Shown piece after piece: positions 12,051 to 21,719 of a stretch of DNA of 64,000 nt. The notes beneath the pieces were generated by a model. The model had not been told where the DNA came from. It made no database searches and saw only the letters and a program-made list of their open reading frames with translations. Numbering within the stretch: the first letter of the stretch is position 1; the number at the start of each line of letters is the position of its first letter. The translations under genes and the position numbers were made by a program. The stretch lies in the NCBI GenBank assembly GCA_003218375.1, contig QHNH01000010.1, positions 125,887 through 189,886 on the forward strand. The letters run 5' to 3'. Source of the stretch: Verrucomicrobiota bacterium (lineage in GTDB: Bacteria > Verrucomicrobiota > Verrucomicrobiia > Chthoniobacterales > UBA10450).

Positions 12051-13679
12051 CTAGTGCTCGATCCGCAGGATGGCAAAATGGCCGCTAGAAAAGACAAGCG
12101 TGACAAAAGGCGCCGATAAGCACCGGTCGGCATATGGCGGCACGGCGTCGGTGAGCAACACATAGGAAACCCCGTGCTTTGCGGCCATCTGAATGAAATC
12201 GTCGCGTCGATGATCTGCCAGAGTGCGGGACATGTAGTCGGTGACGGCGATGCGTGGTTCATAGGCCACATAAGGATTCGAGAAAACCTGGTCGAGCGCC
12301 ACGGTTTTCCGCCCCGCCGCTCCGAGGATGATGAGGGCGTCATGGGGAGGTGCGAGAACGACTGTGTCGGGAGGCGTCTGACGGTGCAACCAGACAATCG
12401 TGTCGCCGAATCCGGCCAACGAAGTGTATTCCAAGGACATCCTTCGAGCCCGTTCGAAGTCGAAGCGATGAAGAAATGGCCCAAGTTGAAAAGGCAAAAG
12501 AATGCCGAGAGTAAGCAAAAGCATGATGGGAACGGGGAGTCTGCGCCACCGGGCGAGTAGCGTAGTGATCGCATCCGCGACGCAGTACAATCCGTAACCG
12601 AGGAGAAGCGTCCCAGCGAGTCGCAGATGAAATAACCAATGGAAAGGAGGTACCAGACCCGGAAGGTGGGCATTGGGCCAGGCCTGTCGCGCGTAGCCGT
12701 AGAGGAACATGACCGAGCATACGCCTAATGACGTTATCAAAGTGAGGCGAGTGGCACGGTTGATTCGACCGCGGAAAAGCATGACAAATCCGCCTAAGGC
12801 AATCGCATTCCGCAGGTTCAAGGCCCCCCAGAACAACTCGGATATGCGGTGCAGATCGGTTTCTTCCCAAATGAAATCCTGCGGGGCGGTATTCTTGACC
12901 TGGAGACCATAGTGCCAAAGAATCGTCCCCAGGAGCGGCGCGCTCACCACGAATGCTGGAACTAAGACCAAGCCCCAGCGAATTGCGACCGCGCGAACCC
13001 TTGCCCGCTCGCATGCCAATACGAGCGCCACCGATCCGGCCACGACCGCCGTCGCGGTGTGCGTGAGGAATGTCACTCCCAGCAACAGACCACAGGCCGC
13101 CCAGAGTCGATACCGGCCAATGTCGCGAGCGCGAAGTGCCACGATCACAGTTAAGGCGAATGGCACGAGCGACAGCAGGTTCGTAAACAACCACGGCGAA
13201 TACGACGGCGCAGCCCAAGGCGGAATCTCGTTGGGCCTCAGAAACAGAAATGCAAACAAGGCTGCCAATGCCGTCCATCGCCCGAACAGGCCAACGGCGA
13301 GTCCGAAAAGCGCGAGCGGCACCGCCAACCCAATAATCGCGCCGTAGTGTGCGTAGGCTTCGACCGGCTCAAGGGCAAAAACGCGAGCGATGCCTCCGAC
13401 CACGGCGGGCCCCAGGGGATTGTACCAGTTCTGTTCGCCAGCGTAGTAGGCGTCTGCCGGAAAATCGCCACGGATGATTGTCTGGGCAAGAGCAGCATCG
13501 CGAAAAAGATCGTCGTCGTAAGGCCACGCGAGATCGTAAGTCGCTAACCACGCCGGCCGGAATGCAATCCCCAACAGAAAGAGAAGTGCGCAAAAGCAGC
13601 CGAGCGCGGGAACGAAACGAGTCGGCGGAAACGGGGGCTGCATTTTGCTCGGCGAGCTCTGCGGCATGATCTCAGTCAA
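12051..13679 (-). CDS. Polytopic membrane protein, possibly a glycosyltransferase-like (GT-C/PMT-style) protein
   Basis: 542 aa with about 10 or more hydrophobic segments, located between LPS sugar genes; specific family not recognised. Confidence 0.6.
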   Translation of the reverse strand: MTEIMPQSSPSKMQPPFPPTRFVPALGCFCALLFLLGIAFRPAWLATYDLAWPYDDDLFRDAALAQTIIRGDFPADAYYAGEQNWYNPLGPAVVGGIARVFALEPVEAYAHYGAIIGLAVPLALFGLAVGLFGRWTALAALFAFLFLRPNEIPPWAAPSYSPWLFTNLLSLVPFALTVIVALRARDIGRYRLWAACGLLLGVTFLTHTATAVVAGSVALVLACERARVRAVAIRWGLVLVPAFVVSAPLLGTILWHYGLQVKNTAPQDFIWEETDLHRISELFWGALNLRNAIALGGFVMLFRGRINRATRLTLITSLGVCSVMFLYGYARQAWPNAHLPGLVPPFHWLFHLRLAGTLLLGYGLYCVADAITTLLARWRRLPVPIMLLLTLGILLPFQLGPFLHRFDFERARRMSLEYTSLAGFGDTIVWLHRQTPPDTVVLAPPHDALIILGAAGRKTVALDQVFSNPYVAYEPRIAVTDYMSRTLADHRRDDFIQMAAKHGVSYVLLTDAVPPYADRCLSAPFVTLVFSSGHFAILRIEH

Positions 13680-14260
13680 GAGCGGTTTCGTCGGTTTGCC
13701 GTGCGCGCCTCTCGCTCATCGTTGGCTGCCAGAATAATGTCGGCAGCGTGGCCGATGTCGCGGGCGACCCAATCAGCTCCGGCGTCCGATTGGCTCATGC
13801 CGTAACCTGTTTGCACAAGAATCGTTCGCACGCTGGCGTTGCGTCCACACGCGATATCGCTGGCTTTGTCGCCGATTAAAAAAGAGCGGCGTAGATCGAG
13901 GCGATGATCGCGTTGCGCTTCGAAGATCATGCCGGGGCCGGGCTTGCGGCGAATCGAACCGCTCGTGGGCAGATCGGGACAATGATAACTCGCATCGATC
14001 AAGCCATCGCCGAGCTGTCGCAGAAACTCGGCTTCCACGGCTCGATACTCGGTCTCACTGAAATAGCCGCGCCCGATCCCGCTCTGGTTCGTGATGATGA
14101 CCAGCTTGTAACCGTTTTGTTTCAGCCGAGCCAACGCTTCGCGCCCCTGCGGGAACACCTCCACCTCCCGAGGGTCGCCGCAGTAATCGACATCGCGCAT
14201 GAGCGTGCCGTCGCGGTCAAGAAAAACGGCGGGCCAGCTCTCGTTAGACGAGCCGGTCAT
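13676..14260 (-). CDS. gmhB: D-glycero-manno-heptose-1,7-bisphosphate 7-phosphatase (HAD family)
   Basis: AVFLDRDGTLMRDVDYCGDPREVEVFPQG...VIITNQSGIGRGYFSE...RKPGPGMI...FLIGDKASDI. Confidence 0.9.
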   Translation of the reverse strand: MTGSSNESWPAVFLDRDGTLMRDVDYCGDPREVEVFPQGREALARLKQNGYKLVIITNQSGIGRGYFSETEYRAVEAEFLRQLGDGLIDASYHCPDLPTSGSIRRKPGPGMIFEAQRDHRLDLRRSFLIGDKASDIACGRNASVRTILVQTGYGMSQSDAGADWVARDIGHAADIILAANDEREARTANRRNRS

Positions 14261-15254
14261 TTTGAAAGCTCGCCGTTAACTCTTCCGGCGTTACGGTGGC
14301 GGTGCCCACTTTCCCGACTACGACCGCGCTGGCGTGGTTCGCGATCTCGGCTGCTTCCACTGGCGTCGCGTCGCAGCAGAGGGCCAACGTGAAGAGAGCG
14401 ATAGCGGTATCGCCAGCCCCGGAGACGTCGAAAACCTCTCTTGCTTTTGTCGGGATGTAATGTGGTTTCTCCCCTCGCTCGAACCGCATCATACCGTGCT
14501 CTCCAAGAGTGATAAGAAGCAGTTTCGTCTGCCATTTCCCGAGGAGGATTTTTCCAGCTTTCAAAAGGAGTTTGTCTTTCGTCGGCGGTTCGACTGGGTC
14601 ACTCGCCGGTATGCCGGCCGCGAGAAACGCTTCGTTTCGGTTTGGCTTAACTGCCGTCACCCACCTCCATTTGACCGGATGATCCGGGTTCGGATCCGCC
14701 GTCACGATCTTGCCGGCACGGCGCGCTTGATCGCAGATTCTTCGCACTAGTTCCGGACTCAAAAAGCCCTTCCCGTAATCCTCGAAGATTATCGCGTCGG
14801 TTTTGGCGAGGCGGCGCCGAACACTCGCAACGATACGTGATACCTGGGCGGGGGAAGGGGACCGCGCTTCTTCCCGATCCACACGTACGATCTGCTGATT
14901 TCGCGCGATGATGCGCGTCTTCACGGTCGTACGACAATGCTCATCTTCAATGGCCGCAGCAGTGCCGATTTTCTGCTCGGCCAAGAGATCACAAAGATGC
15001 CGTCCCCAACGATCGATGCCGAACATGCCGACGACGGCAACATTGCTTATGAATTCGCGTAGATTCCGCGCGACGTTCGCAGCACCCCCCGGATAGAAGA
15101 TCTCGCGTGTGACCTCGACCACCGGGACGGGCGCTTCCGGCGAAATCCGGCCAACTTTGCCCAAAACGAACTCGTCCAGCATCAGGTCGCCGATGACGAG
15201 GACCCGCTTTGTTTTGGCCCGGCCCAGAATCGCTTTCAACCGCTGCGTGTTCAT
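14244..15254 (-). CDS. Bifunctional heptokinase-type PfkB sugar kinase (HldE N-terminal / RfaE1 domain only)
   Basis: VLVIGDLMLDEFVLGKVGRISPEAPVPVVEV, YPGGAANVARNL, FDVSGAGDTAIALFTLAL; no nucleotidyltransferase domain. Confidence 0.9.
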   Translation of the reverse strand: MNTQRLKAILGRAKTKRVLVIGDLMLDEFVLGKVGRISPEAPVPVVEVTREIFYPGGAANVARNLREFISNVAVVGMFGIDRWGRHLCDLLAEQKIGTAAAIEDEHCRTTVKTRIIARNQQIVRVDREEARSPSPAQVSRIVASVRRRLAKTDAIIFEDYGKGFLSPELVRRICDQARRAGKIVTADPNPDHPVKWRWVTAVKPNRNEAFLAAGIPASDPVEPPTKDKLLLKAGKILLGKWQTKLLLITLGEHGMMRFERGEKPHYIPTKAREVFDVSGAGDTAIALFTLALCCDATPVEAAEIANHASAVVVGKVGTATVTPEELTASFQNDRLV

Positions 15255-15424
15255 GTGGCGAAGTTTCTAGAAGCGAAAATCTCGGGCGAATGCCGCCAGC
15301 GGGCAGCGTTGTTGCGATTCAGAGTCAAGATCTTAAACGGGTAAATTTGTGCGGCAGAGACTTCTGTTTACTGTTAGGCCATTAATCCTGAATACGAAGG
15401 CGAAATCAACAGTCGAAGAGCCCG

Positions 15425-16234
15425 ATGATACCATTCGCTAGAATTTCTAAACTCACACTCACAGGCGCCGTCCTCGCGGCCATTTCCCTTTCGGCCCCGG
15501 CTGCCGAGACCCCGAAACGCGTGGACGTGAAACAGCTTTCCAAAAAAGTCGAGGACGTGGTGGTGCCGCTGCCTAATGAGGTTTTCGGCGCGCTCAATAA
15601 ACTCGGCGGCGTGAACTGGCGCGAGTACGTCCGAAACGACAAAGGGGCCAATTTCACGGAGCGCCCGCGGATCGCGCTCCTCCTCGGCGCGGTAATTGCC
15701 GACGGCTTTATCGCGGTGCAGGCGGAAGACGCACCAACGGTGAAGGAAATCGGCCAGCGCGTGCTGACGTTGTCGAAGGCGATCGGCGTGAGCAGCTCCA
15801 TCACGGCCCATGCGAAAGCGATCACAGACGCGGCGGACAAACGGAATTGGGCCAGCGTGCGCCAGGAACTCGATCGCACCCAGAACAGCGTCCAACAGGC
15901 GATGAACGAAGTGCACGACGAGAAATTGTCGCAGCTTGTCAGCCTCGGAGGCTGGCTCCGCGGGACGGAAGTCCTGACGGCGGTCGTGACGAAACGGTAT
16001 TCCGAGGAAGGCTCGGAGCTTCTCCATCAACCGGACCTGCTGAATTATTTTGAAACGCGACTCCAGGCGATGCCGGAGTTCAATCTGAAATTGCTCCAGG
16101 ATATTCATGCCGCCCTGATCGAAGTGCGGCCGCTGATCGATGTCGGTGATGGGAAAATTCCGGCAGCCTCGGTGAAAAAGATCAACGACATCACGACGCG
16201 GCTCGGCGATGCCATCACCAAGAAAACCCCCTGA
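15425..16234 (+). CDS. Secreted hypothetical protein
   Basis: Signal peptide-like N-terminus (ISKLTLTGAVLAAISLSAPAAE), conserved-looking ORF with no recognised domain. Confidence 0.7.
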   Translation: MIPFARISKLTLTGAVLAAISLSAPAAETPKRVDVKQLSKKVEDVVVPLPNEVFGALNKLGGVNWREYVRNDKGANFTERPRIALLLGAVIADGFIAVQAEDAPTVKEIGQRVLTLSKAIGVSSSITAHAKAITDAADKRNWASVRQELDRTQNSVQQAMNEVHDEKLSQLVSLGGWLRGTEVLTAVVTKRYSEEGSELLHQPDLLNYFETRLQAMPEFNLKLLQDIHAALIEVRPLIDVGDGKIPAASVKKINDITTRLGDAITKKTP

Positions 16235-16241
16235 ACTTTTC

Positions 16242-16691
16242 ATGACTGCTTTCCTCAAAACGACGTGGCGCGTGAGCCTTCTGGCGGCGCTGGCGTTTGT
16301 CGCGGTGCCGGCGGGACGTGGCTCGGTCGACGACGCCCAATCGTTCGCGCTCCAGGCCGCCGAGCCGTACGTCAAAGAGGGATTCCAGGTCCGGGAAGAT
16401 TACTGGGGCGGCGACTTGGGCGCGGGCGAGAAAAAAGCGGTGCGCCAGCAGTTGTTTAAGGGAAACGAATATTGGTTCTGGCTCGGCACGGAAGTGGAAG
16501 CGGCGAAAGTCTCCGTCCACATCTACGATTCGGAAGGGAAACTGGCCGAGATGCCGGATAGTTGGCAAAAGGGGCACTTCGCCGCCGCCCACATCACGCC
16601 GAAAAACACCGGGAGCTATTTCATCATCGTCGAGATCGAGCAGTCGCCGGAAGAACGGACTCACTGGGCGCTTGTTTACGGATTCCGCTAA
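16242..16691 (+). CDS. Secreted hypothetical protein
   Basis: Signal peptide-like MTAFLKTTWRVSLLAALAFVAVPAGRG; compact beta-rich-looking sequence. Confidence 0.65.
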   Translation: MTAFLKTTWRVSLLAALAFVAVPAGRGSVDDAQSFALQAAEPYVKEGFQVREDYWGGDLGAGEKKAVRQQLFKGNEYWFWLGTEVEAAKVSVHIYDSEGKLAEMPDSWQKGHFAAAHITPKNTGSYFIIVEIEQSPEERTHWALVYGFR

Positions 16692-16692
16692 A

Positions 16693-16772
16693 CGAGATGC
16701 GTGATACGCGATCCGAGATGCGCGATGATCCATAATCTCGTATCCTGTATCTCGCATCTCGCATCTCGGTAC
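16693..16772. repeat. Short-period 'GAGATGCG/CGCATCTCG' intergenic repeat with inverted symmetry
   Basis: cgagatgcgtgatacgcgatccgagatgcgcgatgatccataatctcgtatcctgtatctcgcatctcgcatctcg between the stop at 16691 and ATG 16774. Confidence 0.75.
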
Positions 16773-16773
16773 T

Positions 16774-17757
16774 ATGACAGAAACGCGCACGCTGCAGTTC
16801 GATAGCGCCCGTTCGGTGCAATCGCTCTACGCGAATGATCTCAAGCTCTTGAAGACGCTCGAAGATTCGCTCGGAGTGAAAGTGACGACGCGCGAAGGCT
16901 GGGTGAAACTGGAAGGCGAACCGCAGAAGGTCGATCAAGCCCAACGCGTCTTCGAGCAATTGGAACAGGCCCGGCAAAAGGGCGTCGACATCCACAAGCA
17001 TGAATTCAGCTACGCTCTTAACTCCGTGACCGAAGCGCGCCCGGACAATCTCAGCGACGTAGTCGACGTGAAGATCGTCACGTCGGCCCGCAAGGCGCCA
17101 ATCGTCGCGCGGACGCTCGGCCAGCGGAATTACGTCGAGGCGATCCAGAAGAACGACATCGTCTTTGGCGTGGGTCCGGCCGGGACGGGGAAGACTTATC
17201 TCGCCGTGGCCATGGCGGTGGCAGCGCTGAAGAAGGAGCAGGTCAATCGCATTATCCTGACGCGTCCCGCCGTGGAAGCCGGCGAAGCGCTGGGATTTCT
17301 CCCGGGCGATTTGCAGGAAAAGATCACGCCCTACCTGCGGCCACTTTATGATGCGCTGCGCGACATGCTCGACGCGGAAGAGATCGAACGTTCGGTCGCA
17401 CGGCAGACAATCGAGGTGGCGCCGCTGGCTTACATGCGCGGCCGGACCCTCAGCAACGCTTTTATTATTCTGGATGAAGCGCAGAACACGACGACCGAGC
17501 AAATGTTCATGCTCCTGACGCGGATGGGGCCGAACTCGAAATGCGTGGTGACGGGCGACGTGACCCAGATCGATTTGCCGGCGAACAAGCGCTCGGGATT
17601 AGTCGAGGCGCTCCAGGCCTTGAAGAATGTGCCGGGGATTTCGTTCGTTTATTTCAACGAGCGCGATGTCGTCCGGCATGAACTCGTCCGCGCGGTCATT
17701 GGCGCGTATCAACAGCATCGCTCACCCGCGAACCTCGCGCCCGGTTCCCGCAAGTAA
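16774..17757 (+). CDS. phoH: PhoH family ATPase
   Basis: FGVGPAGTGKTYLAVAMAV, LTRPAVEAGEALGFLPGDLQEKI, GRTLSNAFIILDEAQNTT, VTGDVTQIDLP. Confidence 0.95.
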   Translation: MTETRTLQFDSARSVQSLYANDLKLLKTLEDSLGVKVTTREGWVKLEGEPQKVDQAQRVFEQLEQARQKGVDIHKHEFSYALNSVTEARPDNLSDVVDVKIVTSARKAPIVARTLGQRNYVEAIQKNDIVFGVGPAGTGKTYLAVAMAVAALKKEQVNRIILTRPAVEAGEALGFLPGDLQEKITPYLRPLYDALRDMLDAEEIERSVARQTIEVAPLAYMRGRTLSNAFIILDEAQNTTTEQMFMLLTRMGPNSKCVVTGDVTQIDLPANKRSGLVEALQALKNVPGISFVYFNERDVVRHELVRAVIGAYQQHRSPANLAPGSRK

Positions 17758-17761
17758 CGCC

Positions 17762-19293
17762 ATGTTCGATTTCCTTAAACGCAGCCAGCTCATCAAACGC
17801 GGTCTCGCTTCCCGCAAGACCCGTCGCCGCCGAACCACGAACGAGCTGTTCCACAGTCTTGAGTACGCCCGGGGGATGAAGTTCGTCATCTTCGCCGCGT
17901 TCGTGGCCGGGCTCGCCGCCTTGATCTTCAGCGGTCAACAACCGGAGCCGACGAAGAATTTTGTGATCGCGCTGCTCTTCTTCGCCACGGCGCTGACCCA
18001 GCTCTGGATCAACCAGCCAACGACCTTCCTTCGCAGCTCGCGCTTGCTGCTCGTGTTCGGCGTGATTTTCGTCCAGCTCGCCGCGACGAAGTTTCTCCTC
18101 GTCCTTTGCAACAGCGGCTCCTTCGCGTTCCTGCGACCGGAAACCGTGGGATTGATCGCGCCCTACGCTTTTGCGCCGCTTTTGCTCAGCGTGCTGCTCG
18201 GACGGAACCACGGCCTCTATGCTTCGGTTTTCGTCAGCCTCTGGAGCAGCATTCTGTTCGGAAAAGTCGATGCGCCCTTGCTTGTCTGCGGATTGATTAG
18301 CGGATTCACCGCCGTTTACCTCACCCTCCAAGTGCGAAAACGGAGCCGCCTGATCCGCGCCGGTTTCGGCGTGGGGATCGCGACCTGGGTGTTGTCGATG
18401 ACGTTCGGCATCATCGGGCCGATCGATTTCCTTTCGCCGAACACGATCGATTGGAAAATGCTCGGCATCCAAAGCGCGCTCGCCATCGGCAACGGGATCG
18501 TGACGGCGACGATCGTGGGCGGCGTCCTGCCGATGTTCGAGCATCTCTTCCAGGTCACAACCGATATTTCCTGGCTGGAAGCGTCCGATCTCAATCACCC
18601 GTTGCTGCTTGCTCGTACTTCCACGATGTCGGCAAGCTGGTTAAGCCGGAATATTTCACCGAGAACATGAACTTCGAGCGCAACCCGCACGACGATCTCG
18701 CGCCGACCATGAGCGCGCTCATCATCATCGCGCACGTGAAAGAGGGCGTCGATCTCGCGCTCAAGCACCGGTTGAACCGCCAGATCATCGACATCATCCA
18801 GGAGCACCACGGCACTTCGCTCGTATATTATTTCTACAAGCGCGCCCTCCAGCAACAGGAAGACGCACGCACCGGCGGCAAGATCATGAACCTGCGTGAA
18901 GAAGATGTGCCCGAGGTAAGCGAGGAAACGTTCCGCTACAGCGGCCCGAAACCGCAGACGAAAGAAAGCGCCATCATCAGTCTCGCGGACATGATCGAAA
19001 GCGCGTCGCGCAGTTTGGAAAAACCGACGCCCGCGAAGATCGAACAGCTCGTGACCGATTTGATCAGCCAGCGGATCGCGGACGGGCAGCTCGTCGAGTG
19101 CGATCTGACTCTTTCCGATTTGAACCTCATCGCGGAACGTTTTCGTTTCACTTTGATGACGATGCTCCACACCCGCATCGCGTATCCGAAGCAGGACGCC
19201 AAGATCACGCCGATCCGCGATGAGAGCATGCGGCCGGACGTGATGGCCGGCACGCGGAAACCAGAGTCGGCCCCTCCGATCTCAGCGGCCTGA
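17762..19293 (+). pseudogene. PgpH-like 7TM-HD membrane phosphohydrolase, interrupted by an internal loss plus frameshift near 18602-18612
   Basis: Frame of 17762..18670 reads MFDFLKRSQLIKRG...TM segments...DISWLEASDLNHPLL, then loses the family; frame of 18451..19293 resumes at SYFHDVGKLVKPEYFTENMNFERNPHDDLAPTMSALIIIAHVKEGV. The expected linking segment containing the GTYHHS-type motif is absent. Confidence 0.8.
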
Positions 19294-19296
19294 CCC

Positions 19297-20064
19297 GTGA
19301 GCGACCCGGCGCTTGATCGACTGCGGAACTGGAACGCGGATGTCGGTATCGTCCTCGGCTCGGGGCTGAACGTTCTGGTCTCTGCGGCCGATTCCGCGAA
19401 CAGCGTTGGGTATTCGGAGTTTCCCGAGTTGCCCAAACCCTCGGTACCCGGGCACACGGGCCGGTTCGTTTTGGGAAATATCGGCAGCACCCGCGTGCTC
19501 TTCGCGCAGGGTCGTGTTCATCTTTATGAAGGACACACGGCGCGACAAGTGACCGGCGGGATCCGAATCCTGGCCGCGGCCGGAATCAAACGCCTCATCC
19601 TCACGAACGCCGCCGGTGTGGCGAACCAGAATTTTTCACCAGGCTCCTGGATGATGATCAGCGACCATCTCAATCTGACTGGCACCACGCCGTTGCTCGG
19701 CAGCGCTCAGTTCCTGGATCTGACGGAAACGTATTCCAAGAAATGGCGCGCGGAATTCAGTCGCGCAGCGAAAGCGGAGAACATCACACTCTACGAAGGC
19801 GTTTATGCCGGTCTGCTCGGGCCGCAATACGAAACGCCCGCGGAAGTACGGATGTTGCGCTCGTTAGGCGCGGATGCCATCGGCATGTCCACCGTGCTCG
19901 AAGCGATCCAGGCGCGCGCCCTCGGTCTGGAAGTTGCCGGTTTCTCCTGCCTGACGAATTGGGCCGCGGGAATCGGTTCAGAAAATCTCAGTCACGAAGA
20001 AGTGCTCGAAACCGGCAAAGCAGCCGCGAAGACTTTTTCACATTTGCTTGATGCTTCGCTGTAG
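19297..20064 (+). CDS. Purine-nucleoside phosphorylase
   Basis: VGIVLGSGLN, GHTGRFVLGN, QGRVHLYEGH, LILTNAAGVAN, YEGVYAGLLGPQYETPAEVRML, DAIGMSTVLEAI. Confidence 0.95.
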   Translation: MSDPALDRLRNWNADVGIVLGSGLNVLVSAADSANSVGYSEFPELPKPSVPGHTGRFVLGNIGSTRVLFAQGRVHLYEGHTARQVTGGIRILAAAGIKRLILTNAAGVANQNFSPGSWMMISDHLNLTGTTPLLGSAQFLDLTETYSKKWRAEFSRAAKAENITLYEGVYAGLLGPQYETPAEVRMLRSLGADAIGMSTVLEAIQARALGLEVAGFSCLTNWAAGIGSENLSHEEVLETGKAAAKTFSHLLDASL

Positions 20065-20181
20065 CTACGCCCCCGGTGGGACATTCCGACAGCCAACAGG
20101 GCCGTGGCTACAACGTACGTAACGAGAATAGGATCAGCTACTCTGAGTGCACTCGGGTTAGCTGCATTGCATCGTCAGGCC

Positions 20182-20712
20182 TCATGATCGGATTTTAAGA
20201 TAGACGCGATATGCGTGTAAGCGGTCAATGCACTCAAAATTGCGGGTCGAAATATATATGGCTTCGGTGTCGCTGATTTGGCGCCAACGGTAGCCGTAAA
20301 CGTAGCGCTCAGAATCGAGGTCAAAAGTGTTTTGGAGTCGTCCGATCTTGGCCCCGTCTTCATCTGTCCAAGGATTTTCAAAGCAGTTATCGTCATACAC
20401 GATAAAAATGTCGATGTTGGTTCGACGAAAGGAATGGTTTCTCTGAAGAGCCGCAAGGACGTCAGAGGAGCCGAACACGAGAAAATCCCAATCCCCAGGG
20501 GGATCGGAACTTGGGTTGGCGCGACTACCAAAGAGCCAAATCGAATCGATTGCCGGGAAAGCGAGGGTCAGATCATCCAAGTAGCCCTTAATGTCGTCGG
20601 GAATCCGCGGTAATTCTACGGTTGGTCTGGTCGCATGAATCTTGCCGAGGCTCATCAAAAAATCTGCGATAATTGCTTCAACTGGCGGGAACATGCTCCC
20701 GCAAATGGACAA
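20182..20712 (-). CDS. Nucleotidyltransferase-fold protein
   Basis: IDSIWLFGSRANPSSDPPGDWDFLVFGSSD resembles the GSRA...D.D motif of minimal nucleotidyltransferases. Confidence 0.6.
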   Translation of the reverse strand: MSICGSMFPPVEAIIADFLMSLGKIHATRPTVELPRIPDDIKGYLDDLTLAFPAIDSIWLFGSRANPSSDPPGDWDFLVFGSSDVLAALQRNHSFRRTNIDIFIVYDDNCFENPWTDEDGAKIGRLQNTFDLDSERYVYGYRWRQISDTEAIYISTRNFECIDRLHAYRVYLKIRS

Positions 20713-20774
20713 GTGTTAATGAATTCAAACTGGTCACCGTCCCGATAAGCGGTTAGCCGGTACGGATGGTAGGC

Positions 20775-21125
20775 TTATGACAGTTTTGTGAGGGTTTCAT
20801 TCATGGCCTTCTTTAAATGCTCAAGTCTCGTATCTTGAGCTTCACTTAATTCATTCAAGAGAAGTTGGAGCACTGGGATGGAAGCAAACGCATATTGCTT
20901 ATAGCGTTGAAGCTGGTAAATCGCAGCCACTTGCTGAGCCATTTTAATAGTTCTTCCAGATTCATCTGTACCCGAGGCGAGACAAACCATTTTATGAAAT
21001 GACTGATATTGTTTTTCCTCCTGGTCTCTGTTTCTCTGATCGATCCACTTAACGAGGCCAATCACAAAGGAAAAAGCAGCACCGCTCAGCGCGATTTGCG
21101 AAAGATATTTCAAAACCTCTTCCAT
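20775..21125 (-). CDS. Small hypothetical membrane protein
   Basis: 116 aa with one N-terminal hydrophobic segment (LSQIALSGAAFSFVIGLVKWI); no family recognised. Confidence 0.5.
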   Translation of the reverse strand: MEEVLKYLSQIALSGAAFSFVIGLVKWIDQRNRDQEEKQYQSFHKMVCLASGTDESGRTIKMAQQVAAIYQLQRYKQYAFASIPVLQLLLNELSEAQDTRLEHLKKAMNETLTKLS

Positions 21126-21196
21126 ATAGAATGCATTGACATATTGACCACTACTTGGCGCGGGCCAGCGGCCTTTTGCGGCTTGGATATTCGCGC

Positions 21197-21472
21197 CTAC
21201 GACGCGAGGAGACTGCGAATCGAGATGTCTTCATCGACATCGTCCCAGTGAATTCCTACACCGCGTCCAATGAGCCGCCATTTTGTGCGTTGCGCGGGGG
21301 TGGCGCGGAGCAGACGCGGGAACCACGCTAACGGCGCAGACACCCGCCGGCCATCGGCGAGCGTGACCACCAATTCGTCGGCCGTGCAAGCGACATCCAC
21401 CGCATCTGCAATGGGCTTATTGGCTAAAGTGCTCATCCCAAGCGACGATAAACTCGTCGCAATGTTCCGCAA
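21197..21472 (-). CDS. DUF2442-domain protein
   Basis: IADAVDVACTADELVVTLADGRRVSAPLAWFPRLLRATPAQR...GVGIHWDDVDEDISIRSLL is the DUF2442 pattern. Confidence 0.8.
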   Translation of the reverse strand: MRNIATSLSSLGMSTLANKPIADAVDVACTADELVVTLADGRRVSAPLAWFPRLLRATPAQRTKWRLIGRGVGIHWDDVDEDISIRSLLAS

Positions 21473-21653
21473 TGAGAGAGTGCAACTCGCTCAGCTCCGC
21501 GCTTCGAAAGCCGCGCGACTCGACCAGCTCAATCGGCTCCAACCAGAACTTGGCGTAGCGTTCCGCCTGTTCCACATGAACATGCCGCGGCTCCTGACCT
21601 TCGCGACTGAAGAAGAAAAACCGAAAGCCGCGAATCCGCAAAATCTCCGGCAT
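21417..21653 (-). CDS. DUF4160-domain protein
   Basis: MPEILRIRGFRFFFFSREGQEPRHVHVEQAERYAKFWLEPIELVES is the DUF4160 pattern; overlaps the DUF2442 gene as commonly seen. Confidence 0.8.
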   Translation of the reverse strand: MPEILRIRGFRFFFFSREGQEPRHVHVEQAERYAKFWLEPIELVESRGFRSAELSELHSLIAEHCDEFIVAWDEHFSQ

Positions 21654-21719
21654 GCGGACGAACGATAACAGCGCTACTTCCCATCGCAACAGATCAAGCG
21701 GCCTAACGAGAGATAATCT

